Shown here in pieces: positions 14,828 to 20,777 of a DNA stretch of 37,216 nucleotides. The notes under the pieces are model-generated. The model ran no database searches and was not told the DNA's origin. It worked only from the letters and a program-made list of their open reading frames with translations. This DNA comes from Fibrobacterota bacterium (GTDB taxonomy: Bacteria; Fibrobacterota; Fibrobacteria; UBA11236). A program made the position numbers and the translations under genes. Every line of letters begins with the position of its first letter. Within the stretch, counting starts at the first letter, position 1. The DNA lies in contig JAHFCH010000039.1 of assembly GCA_023249635.1 (NCBI GenBank), forward strand, positions 1 through 37,216, written 5' to 3'.

Positions 14828-16264
14828 CTAAGGCGCAGCGCCTTCCCGCCCCGCCGCATCGGTCGACCCCGTCTTACCGGTACGGGTAAACAACTTCATA
14901 GTCGCATCTCCCGTCGACTTTCCGGACCGGGTAACCCGCAGGCTACGGAGGGGATGGGCGCCCGTATCCGTTCGCACGGAAGTGCTCCCGCCCAGGTACG
15001 GCCGACCCTTATCGAACACCTTCAGCTGCGCGAAGAACCATCCCTTATCCCCCATCCCGGCATCCTTCGTCGCGTAGGTATAGTCCACGTCATCGGCCAG
15101 GCCCTTGCCCACCAGGAATCCGACGAAGCCCGCGTCCAGGAAATCCGGTACATGGGAAAAGAAGTAAGGGAAGAAGGTGTCCTCGAAGGCGCAGTTCCCG
15201 GATTCGACGCCCAGCCCCGATGAAGGGGAGAGCGGGCCGGGCGCGCAGGTATTCGCCAAGCCCATATGGCCGATGGAAATCTGCCAACCCAGCAGGGGCA
15301 GATCGACTCCCTTGCCCAGGCGCTTGCACCAGCGCAGCCAATTGATGTTTTGGGCGTCGTTCCAGAAATAACGCTTGGAGAACGCGCTCCCGCTCGCATC
15401 GAGCTTGGACCAATATCCGGCGCTATGGCCGTTCTTCTCCACCCCCAGAAAGTCGCCGCGATCCGTTCCGGAACCCAGCAGCTTGTTGGCGAAATCGATG
15501 TTGCGATCGGCGGCGCAGTCCACGTCCTCGGGCGTGCGCCAGGGCATGCCCAATTGGCTGTCCGGGCCATCCGGCGGCTCGCAAGCGTAGCTATCCGGGG
15601 TCCAATGCGACATCAGTACGCCCGCCCAAGCGTCCGGCGCGAAATGCTTTACGGTGCGGATGCTGGCGCGCGCCATGCCTGTATACGTATTCGGCAAATC
15701 GGCGAGGAAGGCGAAGTCGCCACCGAGGGAATTGACCACGGCCTTGGCCGTGCGGGGATCGACCCCGGCCTGCAGGGCATAGCCCCAGGTGTCGGGCTCG
15801 AGGACGAAGATCGGTTTGAGCCCGGCAGAGCGCTCGGCCACGCGCTTCAAGGTGGTGAAATAGTTTCGCATGAAGACCGCGTCCTGGGCATTGGTCGCGA
15901 GCGTGGCCGCGGGCGGGCCTTGATCTTCCTGCAGCATGTAAATCACGTAGGCCGGGCGCACGCCGATGGGTTTGCTGTCCTTGGCGTAATCCTTGTATGG
16001 GCTGAAGAGCCAGCTATAAGCATTGCTCGCGGTATCCGCCTTGGAGCTCACGCCGTTGTTGATGTAGGTGTAGCGGTACTCCATCTTGATCCCGTCGTCG
16101 ACGGCGGCCTTAAGCCGATCGTTGTAGAGGGTTTTGCCGTCGGCGACCAGACCGAACTTGATATCGTCCCAGCCTACGGGGGCTTGCCCCCAACCGGCCC
16201 AGAGGGGCGGGGCCAGCAGCGCGACCGCGGCGGCGAAGGCATGGAGAGAGGGCGTAACCGGCAT
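14828..16264 (-). CDS. secreted protein, possible TIM-barrel glycosidase-like, family not recognised
   Basis: A 478-residue product with signal peptide MPVTPSLHAFAAAVALLAPPLWA. The mature protein is rich in Trp, Tyr, Asp and Gly. It contains FVLEPDTWGYALQ, in which an acidic residue ends a hydrophobic strand much as catalytic acids do in (beta/alpha)8 glycosidases, plus WAGVLMSHWTPDSYACEPPD and DLPLLGWQISIGHMGLANTC. Six or so cysteines may pair. This is resemblance only; I cannot place it in a CAZy family. A lineage that degrades plant polymers makes a carbohydrate role reasonable. It lies 105 bases downstream of the PEP-CTERM gene on the same strand. The C-terminus is basic then polar, with no clear sorting tail. 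Confidence 0.6.
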   Translation of the reverse strand: MPVTPSLHAFAAAVALLAPPLWAGWGQAPVGWDDIKFGLVADGKTLYNDRLKAAVDDGIKMEYRYTYINNGVSSKADTASNAYSWLFSPYKDYAKDSKPIGVRPAYVIYMLQEDQGPPAATLATNAQDAVFMRNYFTTLKRVAERSAGLKPIFVLEPDTWGYALQAGVDPRTAKAVVNSLGGDFAFLADLPNTYTGMARASIRTVKHFAPDAWAGVLMSHWTPDSYACEPPDGPDSQLGMPWRTPEDVDCAADRNIDFANKLLGSGTDRGDFLGVEKNGHSAGYWSKLDASGSAFSKRYFWNDAQNINWLRWCKRLGKGVDLPLLGWQISIGHMGLANTCAPGPLSPSSGLGVESGNCAFEDTFFPYFFSHVPDFLDAGFVGFLVGKGLADDVDYTYATKDAGMGDKGWFFAQLKVFDKGRPYLGGSTSVRTDTGAHPLRSLRVTRSGKSTGDATMKLFTRTGKTGSTDAAGREGAAP

Positions 16265-16369
16265 GGGATGATCCGAAGGTATAGCCGGCAGCCGCGCCCC
16301 GCCGCGGTCCGGCGGGAGTTCGGCGCGGATTTTACCGCTTTGGGAATGCTGCGGGAAATTTCCTCCCGC

Positions 16370-17020
16370 TTAACCGCGGAGCGGGCGCCGGCCGGCCCAT
16401 GCAAGCCAGGGAAGGCCGCCCAGAAGCAGCCACGCGGCGGCGGGCTCGGGCACGGAAGCGACCGGAGGTTCGCTGGAGACGGAACACAGGTAGAGGTCGG
16501 AGCGCACATCCCAATCGCGTCCCGCATCGTCATGGCTCAGGTTGAAGCCCAGGAAGCCCGATTGTCCTTCGCTCCAGTCGGAAAGCACCGCGCCTTCGCG
16601 CAGCACGGAGACGAAATCGTAGCCGGACTCGTCCATATTGCTGCCCACGAGTTGGGAAGAAGAGGCGCCGAACTCGACGAGATTATATCCGTAGTAGTGG
16701 TGGAAGCGGTTCCAGACCGGGGTTCCGGTCCCGTCGTCGGCGAAGGCGGTGCCCGCGGTGAAGTCCGCTAGGAAGAAATCGTAATACACATCATCCGCGG
16801 CGGATCCGATATCATCGACCGGGTCCATGGATCCAGCGGAGTTGATGGTCCCCCCAAGCGCGACGTCGGCCATGAACAGGTATTTGATCTGCATGCCTAC
16901 GGCATAGTCAGGCGCATTCGAGGCGGTGACCGAACCTTCGAAGAGGTAATAGACCGGAGTGGCGTGTAGTTGGGCGGCGGCGAACAGGATCGATCCGGCG
17001 AGCAGGGCGTTAAAACGCAT
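16370..17020 (-). CDS. PEP-CTERM sorting-domain protein (exosortase substrate)
   Basis: A 216-residue protein with signal peptide MRFNALLAGSILFAAAQLHA. The mature region is acidic and Tyr/Phe/Asp/Gly-rich (VYYDFFLADFTAG, RFHHYYGYNLVEFG), typical of PEP-CTERM proteins. The last 27 residues are a textbook sorting signal: VPEP, a hydrophobic span (AAAWLLLGGLPWLAWAG), then Arg-rich RRPLRG. An exosortase would cut after VPEP and hand the protein to the cell surface or extracellular matrix. No exosortase gene is in the window, so one must be elsewhere. The fusion at 4788, the PrsR-like regulator and the CAAX-type protease fit the same system. Confidence 0.9.
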   Translation of the reverse strand: MRFNALLAGSILFAAAQLHATPVYYLFEGSVTASNAPDYAVGMQIKYLFMADVALGGTINSAGSMDPVDDIGSAADDVYYDFFLADFTAGTAFADDGTGTPVWNRFHHYYGYNLVEFGASSSQLVGSNMDESGYDFVSVLREGAVLSDWSEGQSGFLGFNLSHDDAGRDWDVRSDLYLCSVSSEPPVASVPEPAAAWLLLGGLPWLAWAGRRPLRG

Positions 17021-17237
17021 AGAGGCCTCGGGGTTGGGGTGCGCAAACCCAAAATAATCAAATACCGCACCTGGTTACGCCTTTCCTTTCCCATATTCAT
17101 GCACTGGGAGTTCTCCGCTTCGTACTGCCGCGTCACATTCACTTCCCAATTTTAAGGCACACCCAATCCGCTGATCCCGCACATGGTTTCCGGCGATAGC
17201 TTATCCCCGCCAGGGGGTGGCATCCGAAGGAGACTTC

Positions 17238-18161
17238 ATGCGCGCCCCACAGGTGTTATTGCTTGCGGCCATCGTTACCCTCTGCTCTGCGTTGCAACCC
17301 GCTTCCGCGCAAGCCAAGTTCAAGGTGCTGGTGGTGGGGCAACCCGACGACAATCATCCCCAGACCGGCGCCGCGGGCATCAAAGCCGTGCAGGAGCTTG
17401 CCGCGGGTCAGGACTACACCGTGGATGCGGCGACCGACCTGGCGAAGTTCACGGATGCGGGGCTCGCGCCATACTCCGTCGTGATATGCGTTATGTCCTG
17501 GCCGGGCGCCTGGCCCGCTTCGGCCCAGGCCGCCTTCCGGAAATACATCGAGTCGGGCAAAGGCTGGATGGGCTTCCATGTATCCACTTTGGCCGGCATA
17601 TATCCCACGCCCTGGCCCTGGTATGATACCTGGGTCGGAGGGATCACGTTCAAGGGCCATCCCGGAGCGCGGCAGAACGGAACCATCAAGCTCGAGACCA
17701 GCGCCCTGGCTCATCCCGTGATGGCGGGCATGCCGGCTTCCTTCAGTCTGCACGAGGAGTGGTACTCCTGGACCACGAGCCCGCGGGGCAAGCCCAACAT
17801 CTCCATTCTGGCCGCCGTGGACGAGTCCAGCTATGACCCCCAGGGGACGGGCATGGGCGCGGATCACCCGGTGATCTGGTCCAATACCCAATATGGTCCG
17901 ATGATCCTCACTTCGTTGTGCCACGAGCCCGAGGCCTTCGCCAGTCCGAACATAAGGAAACTGTTGGGCAATGCCATCGTCTGGGCGGCCAAGTCGAATC
18001 CCGACGCGGTGCGCCCCTCGCTTGCGGCGCCCGCGGGCAGGGAAACCCCGGTGTTACGTTGGATGGGAGGACGGCTCCTGTTCGGCGGCGTCGGGGACGC
18101 GCCTGGCCCTGCTTTCGGCGCCGATGGTCGCGCGCTCCCGCGCTTGCTCGTGTCTCCCTGA
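17238..18161 (+). CDS. secreted ThuA-like domain protein
   Basis: 307 residues starting at the ATG preceded by GAAGGAGA; an upstream in-frame ATG at 17217 lacks a Shine-Dalgarno. Signal peptide MRAPQVLLLAAIVTLCSALQPASAQA. The mature domain matches ThuA/DUF1080-associated type: VLVVGQPDDNHPQTGAAGI, YSVVICVMSWPG, FRKYIESGKGWMGFHVST, GGITFKGHPGARQNG, HPVMAGMPASFSLHEEWYSW and HPVIWSNTQYG. ThuA proteins have a class I amidotransferase-like fold and occur with sugar dehydrogenases; true activity is unsettled. After residue 270 the sequence (LRWMGGRLLFGGVGD...FGADGRALPRLLVSP) resembles the start of a T9SS-type sorting domain cut short. Confidence 0.85.
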   Translation: MRAPQVLLLAAIVTLCSALQPASAQAKFKVLVVGQPDDNHPQTGAAGIKAVQELAAGQDYTVDAATDLAKFTDAGLAPYSVVICVMSWPGAWPASAQAAFRKYIESGKGWMGFHVSTLAGIYPTPWPWYDTWVGGITFKGHPGARQNGTIKLETSALAHPVMAGMPASFSLHEEWYSWTTSPRGKPNISILAAVDESSYDPQGTGMGADHPVIWSNTQYGPMILTSLCHEPEAFASPNIRKLLGNAIVWAAKSNPDAVRPSLAAPAGRETPVLRWMGGRLLFGGVGDAPGPAFGADGRALPRLLVSP

Positions 18162-18316
18162 ATCGTCCACATTCCAGCCAGCGGTCGGATTTAACCGCGC
18201 GCAAATCCGATCCGCCGCCTCCGTGCTCCCGTATGTGGTAGCGGGACATTTATCCCCGGGCCCCCGGCGGCCCGTCACCACATCCCTCGCATCATCCCAA
18301 GACAAAGGAAACCCCT

Positions 18317-18790
18317 ATGCGGAAATCCCATGGCTCCCGTTTATTCACGGCTGGAATCGTCCTGTGCCTGGCTTCGGCCCTGTTCGTCGCCTGCAAGGAC
18401 GATAAGGAAACCACCAAGCCGGCGGACGACACCCTATACGGCCGTCTCGGTGGCACTCCCGCCATTGCATCCGTGATCGATACCTTTCTGGTCAATGTGC
18501 TCAAGGATACCGTCATCAACGCGCGCTTCAATTCCCTGCCCGGATCGCGGGTCACGGCCTTGCGCCAGAACCTGATCGATTTGGTTTGCGCCGGCACCGG
18601 CGGGCCTTGCGCCTATACGGGCAAAAGCATGAAGGACGCGCATACCGGGATGAAGATCAAGGAGGAGGAATTCAACGCCTTGGTCGGCGATCTCATTGCT
18701 TCGCTCGATCGGCATTCCGTGCCCGCCAAGGAGAAGAACGAACTACTGGGCATCCTGGGACCGATGAAGGCCCAGATAGTCGCGCAGTGA
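18317..18790 (+). CDS. lipid-anchored group I truncated haemoglobin
   Basis: A 157-residue protein with signal peptide and lipobox FVAC (lipidated Cys26), a short KDDKETTKPADD linker, then a complete truncated-haemoglobin domain (residues 39-155). Family marks: LYGRLGGTPAIASVIDTF at the N-terminus, a middle LRQNLIDLVCAGTGGPCAYTG, and KDAHTGMKIKEEEFNALVGD with proximal haem ligand His109. Known group I members bind O2 or detoxify NO in the cytoplasm; here the haem domain would sit in the periplasm or on the surface, which is unusual. AAGGAA precedes the start. Its stop overlaps the start of a small membrane ORF by GTGA. Confidence 0.93.
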   Translation: MRKSHGSRLFTAGIVLCLASALFVACKDDKETTKPADDTLYGRLGGTPAIASVIDTFLVNVLKDTVINARFNSLPGSRVTALRQNLIDLVCAGTGGPCAYTGKSMKDAHTGMKIKEEEFNALVGDLIASLDRHSVPAKEKNELLGILGPMKAQIVAQ

Positions 18791-18930
18791 AACCGCTGGT
18801 TCGGAATAGCGATGCGGACCGGGCCCAGACTGCGGTTTTCTTAGCCTTGATGGCGGCCCTGGCTTTCAGTTGCGGCCTCAGCTTCGTAGCTTTCTGGAAA
18901 CCCATGATCGTGGCCCATTTCGGGCCGTAA
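18787..18930 (+). CDS. small single-span membrane protein coupled to the haemoglobin gene
   Basis: Starting at GTG within the haemoglobin stop (GTGA, 18787-18790), this frame encodes 47 residues: a charged N-terminus (KPLVRNSDADRAQT), one long hydrophobic span (AVFLALMAALAFSCGLSFVA) and a short end (FWKPMIVAHFGP). The single well-placed helix and the coupled start argue for a real microprotein. It has no recognised family, and GTG initiation is unproven. It might anchor or support the haemoglobin in the envelope; that is inference from position. Confidence 0.5.
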   Translation: MKPLVRNSDADRAQTAVFLALMAALAFSCGLSFVAFWKPMIVAHFGP

Positions 18931-19012
18931 AACGGAGGGGGAAATGGAAAGCCCTGGGCCGCAGGAACCTTTCCGGTCCCCGTATTCGTCTCGAAGTGGG
19001 AAGGATTCGCCC

Positions 19013-19444
19013 ATGCCGCGGTTATCATCGTCTTTGTCTCTCGCGTTGTTCGCGGCCGGATGCCTGGTCCTCGCTGCGTGCGGGGCCAAATTCGGTGAAC
19101 CGTATAGCGGACCGGGCAAGCTTCCCGGAACCTGGTACCATGAAGTGGCCGGGTTCTCGGACTATCCCCACACCGATACCTACGAGTTCCGGGCCGATGG
19201 CGTTTTAGTGTTCCGCTATGAAAGCTCCAAATACCCCTCCGCATACTCCTGGACCGGCAAATGGCAACTGCGCAAGGATAGCTTGATCACGACCCAGGAT
19301 TCCTGCGGCTTGGATCCGGAAACCCAGGCCGTGATCCTGGTTTGCCCGCTTCCTTACGGTTACGATGTCCGCTGGGATCCAGCCGCGCAGCGGGTATACC
19401 AGCTTTCCGAAAATGGGATCATCTACTGGACCTACTCCCGGTGA
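19013..19444 (+). CDS. small lipoprotein of unknown function (lipocalin-like pattern)
   Basis: 143 residues from ATG 19013, preceded by GGAAGGA at good spacing; an in-frame ATG at 18944 would place 23 polar residues before the signal peptide. Signal peptide ends in lipobox LAAC (Cys23). The mature part has LPGTWYHEVAG, YEFRADGVLVFRYES, WTGKWQLRKDSLITT and YQLSENGIIYWTYSR: alternating strands of the 'GTW...F..DG....G.W...' type found in small lipocalin-like lipoproteins. Function unknown. A strong bidirectional terminator follows. Confidence 0.72.
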   Translation: MPRLSSSLSLALFAAGCLVLAACGAKFGEPYSGPGKLPGTWYHEVAGFSDYPHTDTYEFRADGVLVFRYESSKYPSAYSWTGKWQLRKDSLITTQDSCGLDPETQAVILVCPLPYGYDVRWDPAAQRVYQLSENGIIYWTYSR

Positions 19445-19527
19445 AAGGCTTTTCGGGATGAACGGAAAGTTCAAATTCAATTATAGCCGCAGATAGCAGG
19501 GCCAGGCTTACGGAGGCAATGAACGAA

Positions 19528-19557
19528 AAAGGCCCCGGGGTTTTCCCCGGGGCCTTT
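19528..19557. terminator. bidirectional intrinsic terminator
   Basis: AAAGGCCCCGGGG and CCCCGGGGCCTTT form 13 perfect pairs around TTTT. Runs of T follow on both strands (five on the minus strand), so it can end both the lipoprotein gene at 19444 and the sigma factor gene at 19581, which converge here. Confidence 0.9.
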
Positions 19558-19580
19558 GGTATCTACGTGACACTCGACGT

Positions 19581-20393
19581 TTAGTTCGCCAGCGCCTGCA
19601 GGTAGCCCTCATACTTTTCGCGGAGGACTTCCTTGTTCTTGTTCTTCCGGATGCGGCGCAGGGCCTGGTCACGGAGCTGGCGTACGCGCTCGTGGGAGAT
19701 GTTCAGGGTCTCGCCCACTTCGCGTAGGGTCTGAGGCGCTTCGTGGTTGATGCCGAACAGGCCTTTGATGACCTGGGCTTCGCGCTCGGGCAACTCGGAC
19801 AGCAGATCCTTGGCCAGGTGTTCCACGGCCTGGATCTCAGCCTCGTTTTCCGGGTTCACGGCCTTCTCATCCGGCAAGACTTCCTGGTAGGTGGTCTTGG
19901 TATCGGTCTTGAGGGGCGCGTCAAAGGAAATCCCGGCTTCGCCGAGCTGGATCAGCTCACGGATATCGTCACCCAGCTCCTTGCCCTTGGACTTTTCCTT
20001 CAGGGCCTTACGGACGCGGAGATGCTGGTTCGCCGGCAGGCGGATCAGCGAGCCCTGCTCGTTGATGGCGCGAGTGATATAGGCCTTGATCCACCACACG
20101 GCGTAAGAGATGAACTTCAAGCCGCGGGAATGATCAAAGGATTCGATGGCGCGAATGAGGCCCATGGCGCCCTCGGACACGAGGTCCGGAAGGGGAATCG
20201 GGCATCCGCGGTATTGCAAGGCGACCTTCAGCACGAAGCGCATATTGGCGCTCACCAGCTTTTCGCGGGCGGCGCGGTTGCCTTCGCGGCAGAGTTTGAA
20301 GAGCAGGTGCTCGTCTTTGCGGTCGATGGGGCTCGTCTTCCGGATATCCTCCAGATAACGCTTCAGTGTCTCATCGGTGGTGTCAAAGGTCAT
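19581..20393 (-). CDS. RNA polymerase sigma-70 factor, short RpoD/SigA-like FCB type
   Basis: A 270-residue sigma factor with regions 1.2 to 4.2 but no region 1.1, the size and form of FCB-group RpoD-type factors. Region 1.2: RYLEDIRKTSPIDRKDEHLL. Region 2: KLVSANMRFVLKVALQYRG, PLPDLVSEGAMGLIRAIESF and GLKFISYAVWWIKAYITRAI (core and -10 binding). Region 3: SLIRLPANQHLRVRKALKE. Region 4: ELPEREAQVIKGLFG and TLREVGETLNISHERVRQLR (-35 binding). Its likeness to primary sigma factors is strong, but Fibrobacterota can carry several, so primary versus alternative role cannot be settled here. It is divergent from fliD across an AT-rich regulatory region. Confidence 0.93.
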   Translation of the reverse strand: MTFDTTDETLKRYLEDIRKTSPIDRKDEHLLFKLCREGNRAAREKLVSANMRFVLKVALQYRGCPIPLPDLVSEGAMGLIRAIESFDHSRGLKFISYAVWWIKAYITRAINEQGSLIRLPANQHLRVRKALKEKSKGKELGDDIRELIQLGEAGISFDAPLKTDTKTTYQEVLPDEKAVNPENEAEIQAVEHLAKDLLSELPEREAQVIKGLFGINHEAPQTLREVGETLNISHERVRQLRDQALRRIRKNKNKEVLREKYEGYLQALAN

Positions 20394-20520
20394 TTACCTG
20401 TCCTTTAATATGGTGTTGGGTCCCGCATCAACCCTAAGCAAGTCCTGTTCCAGCGCTTGTCTGCTCTATTCGCACGAATTTGTAAAGGTTTTTTCTGGTA
20501 AAAAAGAGAAAAGTCAGAGA

Positions 20521-20663
20521 TAGTGACAGACTCGCGATTATCGTCATTTCTAGTGACAAATTAACCCTTTTTTGAAAAAAAGGTTGGGGTTCTTTATCCC
20601 TAAAACCATTAACTTCAGGAAATACGCCCGAAAAAGGAAGCTTTTCTGTCACCCTCTGTGACA
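20521..20663. promoter_or_regulatory. cluster of GTGAC-containing repeats in the sigma/fliD divergent region
   Basis: TAGTGACA occurs at 20521-20528 and again exactly 30 bases on at 20551-20558. TGTCAC (20647-20652) and GTGACA (20658-20663) form an inverted repeat with a five-base spacer, and a further GTGAC lies at 20723. The 384-base gap (20394-20777) is much more AT-rich than its surroundings. The spacing suggests a dimeric regulator acting on one or both divergent genes; the regulator is unknown. Confidence 0.45.
20563..20585. repeat. AT-rich palindrome
   Basis: AACCCTTTTTT (20563-20573) pairs with AAAAAAAGGTT (20575-20585) around one base, with a single C/A mismatch. It lies between the two halves of the GTGAC cluster and far from any gene end, so a terminator role is unlikely. 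It could be a bent or cruciform DNA element or a binding site. Confidence 0.4.
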
Positions 20664-20704
20664 ATCACGCCGGAATTCCCCTGAATTGGAGGGGGGAATT
20701 GGGT

Positions 20705-20732
20705 TAAAGCCCCGCGGACCTTGTGACGATAA
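20705..20732 (+). promoter_or_regulatory. sigma-28 (FliA)-type promoter candidate for fliD
   Basis: TAAAGCCC at 20705-20712 and GACGATAA at 20725-20732 match the flagellar sigma-28 pattern TAAA-N15-GCCGATAA with a 16-base gap and one -10 mismatch. The start codon of fliD follows 45 bases later. fliD is a classical FliA target in other bacteria, which raises the credibility of the match. Confidence 0.55.
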
Positions 20733-20777
20733 CCCTTATGTACTCGCAGTAGACCTGGCTAACGGATTGGGAGATCC

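Noticed and set aside
15266-16771. 501-residue open frame on the plus strand
   Set aside because: Spans two minus-strand genes and the gap between them and is antisense to a clear PEP-CTERM protein; no ribosome site.
18162-18316. Frameshifted continuation of the ThuA-like protein's sorting tail
   Set aside because: Neither alternative frame after 18161 continues a CTD-like pattern (no terminal G-x-Y-x-V/R strand), so simple truncation is more likely.
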